From positions 35,482,674 through 35,546,673 of the forward strand of contig CM068546.1 in assembly GCA_035048495.1 (NCBI GenBank): a stretch of 64,000 bases of DNA, written 5' to 3'. The stretch is from Euptelea pleiosperma (Eukaryota; Streptophyta; Magnoliopsida; Ranunculales; Eupteleaceae). The position numbers were made by a program, and so were the translations under genes. Positions within the stretch are counted from its first letter, which is position 1. Every line of letters begins with the position of its first letter. Under the pieces are notes generated by a model, which was not told where the DNA came from, ran no database searches, and saw only the letters and a program-made list of their open reading frames with translations. Positions 56,331-64,000 of this stretch are shown piece after piece.

Positions 56331-57654
56331 GAAATTCAAGTATGTGAAAAAACAGACTCTCAATTATAGTTAAACCCGAAATGAAAGACTTCCTAAAATA
56401 CTAATGTAATATCAATTATAGCAAGATTCTAGAGAGTCTAATCTATATATCTATATATCTATACTATAGAAGAAAAGTGAGCAGCGTCATTCTCTCTCCT
56501 CCACATCAAGTTGACGTGGCACTCTCTCATGCAGAGTGCTATGTCAACAACCTAAAATTTTATTTCCTCTCTTATCCGCTTGACTCTACCTTATCTTTTT
56601 AGTCTTTTTAAAAACACCCCTTGACATTTTAAGTAATACACCTCAAACATTAAGGACCTTTTAGACCACCTAACATCTAATCACCACCGAAGGAAGGAAG
56701 AATCTAACTCTTCTCGTCATAGCCAATCTTGATAATAATGAGTTAAAGAAACTCTCCCGTTGATCTAGTATGAACATTTATAAGAAATGTTTCCTAATTA
56801 GAAAACTTTTCTAAAGGCAACCATATAGAGCCCTTCTCCCCATCGCATTGAAAATTGGTGCCTCACGCATTGCTTGACTTAGAGGGCGTCACCTGAATCA
56901 AAAGCCATCAATCAATGCAGTGGGAGGTTTGCCCATAGAACTTTTTGGAATATTATCCTCTCAAACCACGTATGGTCCATCTCTCAAATTACTTGCATAA
57001 TGCCCCTCGGGTCAAGCAACGTGAGGCAAAATGGGTCAGGCCAGTAAAACTGACTGTTTCAGGTCTGGCCCATTTCAAGCAAACTATGCGCAACTGGACG
57101 TTCATCCAAATCCACGCCCTATAAAGATGTTTCTACTAGTGTGTAGTATCGACTCCTGGGTTATCAAGTGTGAATAAAAGGCTGTCACAATAATTGTTGG
57201 GCCTTTTTAGCCCATTGATTACCTTGGCCCATCGAGAAATTTTTTTTGCTCCTGGACTTTTTAGGTGCCGCACCTAAAACCAACACGTGACACATTCGTA
57301 GAGATTGATGATCGTATGGATGTTCTGGCAATCCCTAGGTGGACAATAATAGACAACTGTTCAGCTTTGAGAAGATCTACCAACATTTCACCACAAATAA
57401 GGAAGCCTGTTTGTTTTCCTCCATCTCTCTCACAAGACATGAGAAAGAGAGATGTCTTCTGCCATACGACAAGGGGGTTTGAACTTTGAAGTGCGTTGCA
57501 TCTTGACTGTGTTTGTTCGTTATCAATGGCGGCATATTAATTATATTTCCAAGCAGCCATGGTCCCCTTGGCTAGGTGAGATGCATCACCTACTAACAAT
57601 TAAATCATATAGAATAGATATATTTTACTAGATTCAACAATTGGGGATAACGTC
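56331..57654. other. Helitron-like 5' end and FB-A trace; no gene
   Basis: TCTATACTATAGAAG near 56458 followed by GACGTGGCACTCTCTC resembles the Helitron 5' end at 26548. A short FB-A trace (GATCGTATGGATGTTCTGGC) lies at 57310-57330. No 3' hairpin with CTRR was confirmed. Confidence 0.4.
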
Positions 57655-58728
57655 GTTTTCTCATATTCAAACTTTCCCCAATACTACAAAGAAACACCGT
57701 GCCATCGGCACTCATCGACAAAGAATTTATCAAAATTAGGTGAGTGGCGGAGATCCACCGTCTATTTGGGGGAGGATTAGAAGAGGTATAAGTAGGGAGA
57801 CAACCAATGTGTTTTGTTATATAGAATAGTAAATGGCCCATGCTCACGGCACTCTCCGACAAAAGCGTTTGCAAAAATTGGGTGCCTTCGGCACTCAAAC
57901 GGTATAACGGACTGGAGCGTTACCGTTTTTTCCATTATAACGGTTGTTATAATGGATTATAATGTACAGAGGGAGAAATGGAAAAATAACAGAAATAACA
58001 AAAAATAACAGTGTTGAAATTTAAATTTTGAATAAATTGAGGTCAAATGAGGCAGATCGAGTGGCTGAAATCTAACCGTCCACATAAGGTCGATGGATTT
58101 GATCTCAACCACTCTTTATCTAACAGTCCACATTATATGGATGGATAAGATAAGAGAATATTACTGCGTTGTCTTGATATATGCGTAGGTGGCCCGTGCC
58201 CACGGCACTTTCCGACTAAGTGTTCGTCAAAATCGGGTGGAAAATCTCAGCCATCGATATGAAGCAAAGTGGATCTCAGCCACTCATTATTGAAGTCGTA
58301 TAAGATAAGAGGGGTATAAGAAAAACATTAAATTTTCATTAAATTCTATTTTTTTTTAATTTTTAAATTTTAAATTTCGAATTACGGCACCACTTATTTT
58401 TCGTTAAAATCATTAAAAACTATTTTTCTTTTATTTTTATCCCTGGCCGTTTCAATACGTTTTAACGGTAACACCCCTCTCGAGGCATAAAAAGTGGGGC
58501 TCCTGAGCCTGACCCTTGGGCTATATGTAAATCCAACCCATTTCATTCCTTATATGTAGGTAAATAGTAAGTGACCCGTGCCCACGACACTCATCGACAA
58601 AGAGTTTGTCAAAATTGGGTGTGAGTGGCTGAGATCCAACGTCCATTTGGTGTGCTAAGATCTCGGCCAGCCTTTATGAAACCAGATAAGAGGGGGAGAC
58701 AACCGTCCTGTTTTGTTATATAGATATA
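57655..58728. repeat. cluster of short Helitron-like repeats and hAT-iter remnants
   Basis: Three related units (about 57655-57827, 58185-58325, 58563-58728) share a CCGTGCCCACGGCACT hairpin, TCGACAAAGAGTTTGTC, TGGCTGAGATCC and a TTTTGTTATATAGA end. On the minus strand that is a TCTATATAACAAAAC start and a terminal hairpin, as in small Helitrons. A fourth is cut at 57832-57900. Pieces of CGTTATAA and CGTTAAA hAT-iter elements (57900-58030, 58320-58480) lie between them. Confidence 0.5.
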
Positions 58729-59079
58729 GGGTCGGGGGACAGGCCAATGTATAAATTAGAAGTCTTGGAATGGGGTGTTTTTTGGCAAGGATGGTCTCTA
58801 TAGTGAGGAGATCATTTTCACAAAAATTCAAATCAATCCGATATTCGTAGATCAGTTTACAAGTTGAACAATTATGGACCATCTATTTTTATCGTTAACT
58901 AGAAAATCACATTTAATGGGATTAGAAATTTCAGACTGTACTGATTTTTTGTAGGGGTGATCTATATGGTGAGGAGATCATCCTTACCAAAAATCAGCTA
59001 TTGATTCATCTTCCATGTGTGTATGCCAAAATTGTTGTAAAAAATGTTGTATGAAATTGTTGTCCTCCCATCCTGACCC
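58729..59079. mobile_element. FB-C MITE
   Basis: GGGTCGGGGGACAGG to CCTGACCC with GTGAGGAGATCAT and its inverse inside. Flanks ATAGATATA and ATATATATA match in 8 of 9 bases. Sister of the copy at 25862. Confidence 0.7.
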
Positions 59080-59415
59080 ATATATATATAGTTGTTGGTG
59101 TTTCTTTTAATGAATTCAATTATTTATGATCGATATAAAATTTAGTAGCTAGCTGAAAATTTATCAGGTTCATGACTTCTATTTTGGATCTATTGGAGAT
59201 CAATTTTACATTTATAAGGGGAGATCATGAAAGAATATTTTCTATTTAAAACATCAATTATTGGGAGAGAGAAATTGTCTTTAAAATTTTAAAAAAACCG
59301 GTAAATAGGGGATTTGAATTTTATAGGAAATACTATTATACAAAGATTTTAATGCATGTTTTTTTGTCCATAAAATTCGTGTTTGGGTATAACTTGTACT
59401 GAGAGTACTTTAAGT
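59080..59415. other. AT-rich spacer, no gene
   Basis: No repeat or gene recognised. The last 8 bases (CTTTAAGT) are a TSD. Confidence 0.45.
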
Positions 59416-59767
59416 CAAGGTTTAAAAAATGGCCATTATAACGGATTCGGACCTCCCCCGTTACGTTATGTACCGTTAAAATGCCCAGAAAATAACTGGC
59501 CTTTATTTTCTGTTATTCTTCCATTATAATAATGAAAATAACGACTGTTATTTTCTAGAAAATTTTGAGAAAAAATGGCCGTTATTTCCGTTATTTTCCA
59601 TTTTTTGAAAATCTGAAATTCGAATTTCAAAATTCAAAATTTGAATCCGACACCATTTTTTCCATTATTTTCCATTTTTTGCCCCATAGCGTTATTTTCG
59701 TTATAACGGAAAAAATGGTAACACACCCGGTCTGTTATACTGTTATAACGGCCCCTTTTAAACCTTG
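59416..59767. mobile_element. hAT-iter MITE, CGTTATAA type, exact 8-bp TSD
   Basis: CAAGGTTTAAAAAATGG to GGCCCCTTTTAAACCTTG with CTTTAAGT on both sides (59408-59415, 59768-59775). The interior is GTTATTTTC/CGTTATAACGG units with a central AAATTCGAATTT-like inversion. Confidence 0.85.
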
Positions 59768-60874
59768 CTTTAAGTATTTCTTTGCACCAGAAATTTCTAT
59801 ATATTCTCTAATCGGGCGTTGGGGTTCTATTTTTGCATTGAGAGAATGGATGAAAGGAAACTATTGTAACCCTAATTCTTTGGAGATAGTGAAGCCTAGG
59901 TTGAAAAAAATGTATACCAATTCTCTGGATGTAGTCGATGCAGAGGGCTCTCGGGGCCCTACATAGCTGAGTTTTTGGGCCCACTAACCACATAGATGTT
60001 TAGCCCACCACTTGGGGATATACATACAAAAAAAAATCAGCTTGATTGATAATTTCTAGGCATTGGATTAAGTACCCAAAAACATGCAAAAAAAAATGCT
60101 TGAATCAATGGTTTGAATCAATCATTAAAAAGTGCTAAAGTATATGATTAGAGAAAACCAATCAGACTGATTTTTGATATGTGTATCCATCAAGGGGTGA
60201 GCTAAACATCCATGCGGTTAGTGGGCCCAAAAAAAAGAAAAGAGGAATGTAAGGCCACGAGAGGCCTCTGTTTCCGGTACCTTGTAACAACCCCCACTTG
60301 TGCATGTAACGATTCAAAGAGACAAAAAGGGTTATTGTAAGGAAGTTGTAAGATATGTTGGAACTTGGAACCCACTCTGCTGCACTGAACTAAATAAATA
60401 ATGTGAACCCGTATTTCCGTGTGGATCCCACCCATTACCTTCACTTTTACGTTTCCTTTCGGTTGGGATATGGAACATGAGTCAACTAGCTAGGAAAGTG
60501 AGACATTTGATCCATGTTGCACCATAGGCCACATGCCTTGCTTTCCCACTCCAACACACATGCCATGATTCGCGCTATGACCTTCTCATCTCATGCCCCC
60601 ATAAACATGGGATTAAAATACTATAAATCCATCTTTCTTCAACATTGTTAGTAATTTTGCGTAATGTTTGCATATAATACTTAAAATTTACATTGTTAGA
60701 TTTGTATATTTTGTAAGTGAAAAGTATACTACACGAATTTCACGTGTATAATACATCAATATTCCTAAAATTTGAAGAAATGTTTTTAATGCAATTTTTT
60801 TTTTTTTTGCGGTTATCCGTGGGGAATCATTTTTTTTTATCTACTCTACTTATTAAAGAGCTAAAGCCATGATG
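59768..60874. repeat. FB-B-like MITE and unassigned sequence
   Basis: 59975-60235 has inverted arms (GGGCCCACTAACCACATAGATG; CATCCATGCGGTTAGTGGGCCC in part) and AAAATCAGCTTGATTG. The rest, to 60874, has no recognised gene. Confidence 0.5.
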
Positions 60875-61170
60875 GTCGACCCACACTATTAGAGGCTATT
60901 GACCGTATGGATGTTTGGCCCATCCTTGGATGGACTTATGTAACAAAAATCGGTATGATTAGGGATTTGATTAGTGATTTCTAATATTTGAATATGAAGA
61001 CTTCAAATATTACTAGAATTCCACAGTTAAAAATAAATCATAAAAAAACTCTAATCCAACGGATTGAAATTACTAATCACTAATCAGGATGAATTCTAGT
61101 AGGTAGGTTCAATTAGGGATGGGCCAAACATCTTCATGCTCAGTGGTCTCTCAAGAGTGGGACACGTGTA
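60875..61170. repeat. FB-A MITE
   Basis: ATTGACCGTATGGATGTTTGG at left, ATGGGCCAAACATCTTCATGC at right and GGGACACGTGTAAGG at the end. Confidence 0.6.
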
Positions 61171-61280
61171 AGGTGCTGCCACACGTAAAGTGCACGTCGA
61201 GAGATAGAGAGAGATTTCCTTGTTAAACAATTTTCTATTTTAAATACCACCTTGTACTCCGTAACATTCTCTTACTAGAG

Positions 61281-61681
61281 AGTAAAACTTCTATCACAGC
61301 GTTTTGACATATGCTTTTGTCACAATGCAAATCACAGGCCACGTGGCAGTCTCTTAGTGGACGATGACCGTATGGATGTTTGGCCAGTCCCTCAGTGGAC
61401 CTCTAACCAAAAATCAGTCTGATTAGTGATTTCTAAGCGATTCGATTGAAGTTCTTTTCATGGGTTGATTTTAACGGTAAGAATTTTAGCATTATTGAGC
61501 GTTCTTTGGGTGCAAAGATCCAAAGGTTGTAAATCACTAATCAGGCTGATTTTTGGTTAATAGGTCCACCGAGGGACTGACCGAACATCCATATGGTCAT
61601 CTTCCACTAAAAGTGTGCTACTTAGCCTGTGTTTTGCATTGTTACAGAGCATCTGTCAGAAGCTATGATAGAAGTTTTACT
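61281..61681. mobile_element. FB-A MITE with AGTAAAACTTCTATCAC ends
   Basis: AGTAAAACTTCTATCACAGC and, inverted, the same end at 61681. Between them are the paired CACGTGGC-type region, GACCGTATGGATGTTTGGCC and GACCGAACATCCATATGGTC. Outer arms match the hairpin MITE at 8508. Confidence 0.75.
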
Positions 61682-61683
61682 CG

Positions 61684-62090
61684 AGTAAACCTTCACACAC
61701 CTGTGTGAGCAAAGCCGATCATACATCACAATATGAGCCACATGGCACATTCTTAGAGGACAGTGACCGTATGGATGTTTGGCCAGTCCCCGTTGGACCT
61801 GAAAACCAGAAATCAGCCTGATTAGTTATGTTAGACCCTTGGATCTAGTAACCCAAATTATGGTTAATAATGCTCTAAATTCTACGGTTAAACGCAACCC
61901 ATGCAAATGACTCCAATCCAGTACTTAGAAATCACTAATCAAGCTAATTTTTGGTTTACAAGTCCACCGAGGGACTAGCCAAACATGCATACGGTCATGG
62001 TCCTCTAAGAGTGTGCCCCGTGGCTCATATTGTGATGTGTGATCGGCTTTGCTCACACGCAAGTGTGAGCGAAGGTTTTCTCGTTTTACT
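61684..62090. mobile_element. FB-A MITE with GTGTGAGCAAAGCCGATC arms
   Basis: AGTAAACCTTCACACACC, then GTGTGAGCAAAGCCGATC, is mirrored at the right by GATCGGCTTTGCTCACAC and CGAAGGTTTTCTCGTTTTACT. The core is a normal FB-A. It starts two bases after the previous element ends. Confidence 0.75.
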
Positions 62091-62489
62091 CTGGTAGTAC
62101 ATGAAGTCTTCTGTGTAGTCTTCGAGGAAAGTTCGTCAAGACCAGGGCGGCTCTCTTGCTCCAAGTCTTTACTACGACTCCACTTTTCATCAGGCTCGGA
62201 GACTTCATCTCTTGCAGAAAAGTCCTCAAACACGTCTCTTCTCTTTTGAGAACCGTGTCATTTTGTCAACGTATTTTTCAAAGTGTATCTGACGGTTAGA
62301 GACGTCTTTGAGGATTTTCCGTCTCTGAGCAAAAAATAGACTGACTGTTCAAAAAGTCAAAAAACGAGTAGCTACCTTTACCTTTCTTGATATTATTCAA
62401 TTTCTTATCCCAAAAATGCCCATCGGCTTTTAAAAGGGTAGCACAGTAGGACTTCCAAGTTCCAACTTCCAAGTAATACACAAAAGTTG
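62091..62489. other. spacer, no gene seen
   Basis: No repeat family placed; weak inverted pieces (GAGACTTCATC, GACGTCTTTGAGG). Confidence 0.4.
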
Positions 62490-62675
62490 AGCGTTATTTG
62501 GGTGCAAAAATCCAAAGGTTGTAAATCAATAATCAGGCTGATTTTTGGTTTGAAGGTCCACCGAGGGACTGGCCAAACATCCATACTGTCAGCGCCCTCT
62601 AATAGTGAGCCACGTGGCTCGAATTGTGGGTTGTGACCGGCATCGGTCACAACATCTTGTGACAGAAGTTTTAGT
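62490..62675. repeat. right half of an FB-A MITE
   Basis: GGCCAAACATCCATACTGTC, GAGCCACGTGGCTCG, then GACCGGCATCGGTCACAAC and CAGAAGTTTTAG. The left half is missing. The small CGGTCACAACATCTTGTGAC hairpin is as in the 23560 copy. Confidence 0.65.
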
Positions 62676-63510
62676 CAAAGGTCTTAGCTAGAAATGATCC
62701 GCTGCAATTTTAAATGGGGCAGTCCATAAAAAAGTCTATGTAGATCAGATACTTGAGATCATGCTGACTTTTGACTTTTGACTCAGAGATTGCGTAGGTT
62801 AAGTTCCATTGGATGAATGGTCAATGGTGTGTAATTAATCTGTACAGGAATGTTTGGTTTCAGCGATTTCTCTATTTGAATAGATGTATTTTCTGTTGGA
62901 CGGTAATTCCGAATGATACGTACTTCTGTATCTGAATTATGATGCAGAAGTCCCTCAAATTTCCATGTAGTACACTCTTTCGGGCCCACTACCCCCCTAA
63001 ATGTTTAGCCCACACCTTGGTGGACCCACACATCACAGAACGGCTCATTCTGAATAGTGGGCTGGAACAAACCCGTAGGCCTGTTCAGGGGGTCAGTGGA
63101 CCCGAAAGAGGTACTATGTGGCAATTTGAGCAACTTCTGCATCTTCACAGAACGGTTCATTCGGAATAGTGGGCTCCAATGAAAAATCTATGATACAGAT
63201 TTCTGCTTCCAGATTTTGATGCAGAAGTCGCTCACATTGCCACGTAGTAAATACACTCTTTCGGATCCACTGGCCCTTTAATTTTTGGCCCATATCTTGG
63301 TGGACCTACTCACCAAAAATCAGTTTGATTTGTGATTTCTAATGGGTAGAAATCATGAAGCCCATAAGGAAAATTGCTTGAATCTTACGACTAGCAAGAA
63401 ATCACCAATCATACTGATTTTTGGTGTGTAGGTCTGCCAAGGTGTGGGCCAAACACTTAGGGGATAGTGAGCCGGAAAGAGTGTACCACGTGGCAAATTG
63501 AAGGACTTCT
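62676..63510. repeat. FB-B-like fragments upstream of the ATL gene, with a G-box
   Basis: Two stacked fold-back copies: about 62940-63180 (GATGCAGAAGTCCCTCAAAT and its inverse) and about 63215-63505 (GATGCAGAAGTCGCTCACAT; ACTTCTGCATCATG). Both end in GATGCAGAAGT and carry TTTCGGG/CCGAAAG arms. CACGTGGC lies at 63487-63494, 303 bp before the ATG at 63797. Confidence 0.6.
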
Positions 63511-63796
63511 GCATCATGGAATGACTCGGCTCCAGTACCCTCCATATCATTTTTCATCTCTAAAGGGGGTAATTCCGTCTTTTATTAAGTCAAAACAAGG
63601 TGCTATCATCCCCGGCGTCTTTTGGCGTACTCAAAATGCAAATTGAGACAATCCTGAGAAACTACCAAGTCCCAACACCCAAGCATCCAAGAACCTTCCT
63701 CTTCCTTTATCCCCAATAAAACACTTCCTTCACTCACTCCCCTCCCCAAACAAACACCTCTCTCTCTCTCTCTCTTTCTCTGAGACCTTCGAAGAT
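63511..63796 (+). promoter_or_regulatory. promoter and leader of the ATL gene
   Basis: A pyrimidine-rich leader (ACACCTCTCTCTCTCTCTC, 63755-63780) precedes the start codon. CCCAATAAAACACTTCC near 63710-63727 could serve as a weak TATA region. The MITE-borne G-box lies just outside at left. Confidence 0.4.
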
Positions 63797-64000
63797 ATGG
63801 AAGACGGAAGAAAGCTCCCTCAGCCTCGGGACGAAAACCCGGAAAGCTACGCCCTAAGCGGGAAAATCATGTTGAGCGCAATTGTTATCCTGTTCACAGT
63901 CGTACTCCTTATCATTTGCCTCCACATCTACGCTCGTTGGTTCCTCATCCGCGCCCGTAGACGCAACCAACATCTCCGCCGCAGAACTCGCCGGAACCAC
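63797..64000 (+). CDS. ATL-type RING-H2 E3 ubiquitin ligase, N-terminal 68 residues (cut by window end)
   Basis: The frame starts MEDGRKLPQPRDENPESYAL and continues SGKIMLSAIVILFTVVLLII, then CLHIYARWFLIRARRR, without a stop to the window edge. A single membrane segment (about residues 24-45) followed by YARW and an Arg-rich stretch is the N-terminal signature of the plant ATL family (ATL3/ATL4/ATL5 group), which is usually intronless. The GLD motif and RING-H2 finger should follow beyond 64000. ATL proteins are membrane-bound E3 ligases, often induced by defence elicitors. The class rests only on this N-terminus. Confidence 0.8.
   Translation, partial: MEDGRKLPQPRDENPESYALSGKIMLSAIVILFTVVLLIICLHIYARWFLIRARRRNQHLRRRTRRNH

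Noticed and set aside
9374..62650. Recurring peptide in many frames (YEPRGTLLEG...DRMDVWPIPRW...)
   Set aside because: It is the FB-A MITE arm read in one frame. Copies carry stops and frameshifts at random and no start or domain is conserved; it is repeat sequence, not a protein family.

Overview
The window looks like nuclear DNA of a flowering plant with a large, repeat-rich genome: spliced genes with GT-AG introns, Helitrons, Mutator-like and hAT-like MITEs, copia and gypsy remnants, a tRNA-derived SINE, GA/CT microsatellites, and plant-specific protein families. I cannot fix the clade from sequence alone. About 60 kb is not protein-coding.

Genes. Five complete genes for plant soluble epoxide hydrolase (alpha/beta-hydrolase fold, about 317 aa each) form a head-to-tail tandem array on the minus strand. 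In window order they are EH1 (5243-7681), EH2 (15992-17651), EH3 (20347-21823), EH4 (30222-31729) and EH5 (37692-40961). All five keep an open frame, all splice sites and the Asp/Tyr/Tyr/Asp/His catalytic set. EH1-EH4 have four exons. EH5 lacks the first intron and is the most divergent. Further right is a two-exon gene for a conserved 182-aa plant protein of unknown function (49368-49996, minus). At the right edge is the start of an ATL-type RING-H2 E3 ligase gene (63797-64000, plus). A frameshifted tetraspanin fragment (1773-2125) sits inside a Mutator-like element.

Repeats. Shorthand used below. FB-A: palindromic MITE of about 300-400 bp with a G-box (CACGTGGC) near each end and the core GACCGTATGGATGTTTGGCC. 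FB-B: related fold-back family ending GATGTAACAAGG, with 9-10 bp target-site duplications (TSDs). FB-C: third fold-back family with core GAGGATGATCTCCTCACC. hAT-iter: MITEs with CAAGG...CCTTG-like ends, 8-bp TSDs and an interior made of one short motif repeated over and over. MULE-like: elements with longer terminal inverted repeats (TIRs) and 8-10 bp TSDs. These insertions fill the introns and the gaps between the EH genes and carry G-boxes to within a few hundred bases of several start codons.

Regions. 1-5 kb: FB-A fragments, the tetraspanin-carrying element and a hAT-iter MITE. 5-41 kb: the EH array, broken up by MITEs, a Helitron nested in a MULE-like element (24.1-27.4 kb), a copia LTR (28.5 kb) and an unusual TIR element packed with CGCCAAAC/GTTTGGCG palindromes (32.1-32.8 kb). 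41-49 kb: MITEs, a copia gag remnant and a SINE. 49-54 kb: the orphan gene and two long-TIR elements. 54-63.8 kb: gag debris, short Helitron-like repeats and many FB-A copies. The right end is the ATL gene.

The EH copies probably arose by unequal crossing-over and may act on epoxy fatty acids (cutin or defence lipids) or specialised epoxides. That assignment is from the family, not from this sequence.
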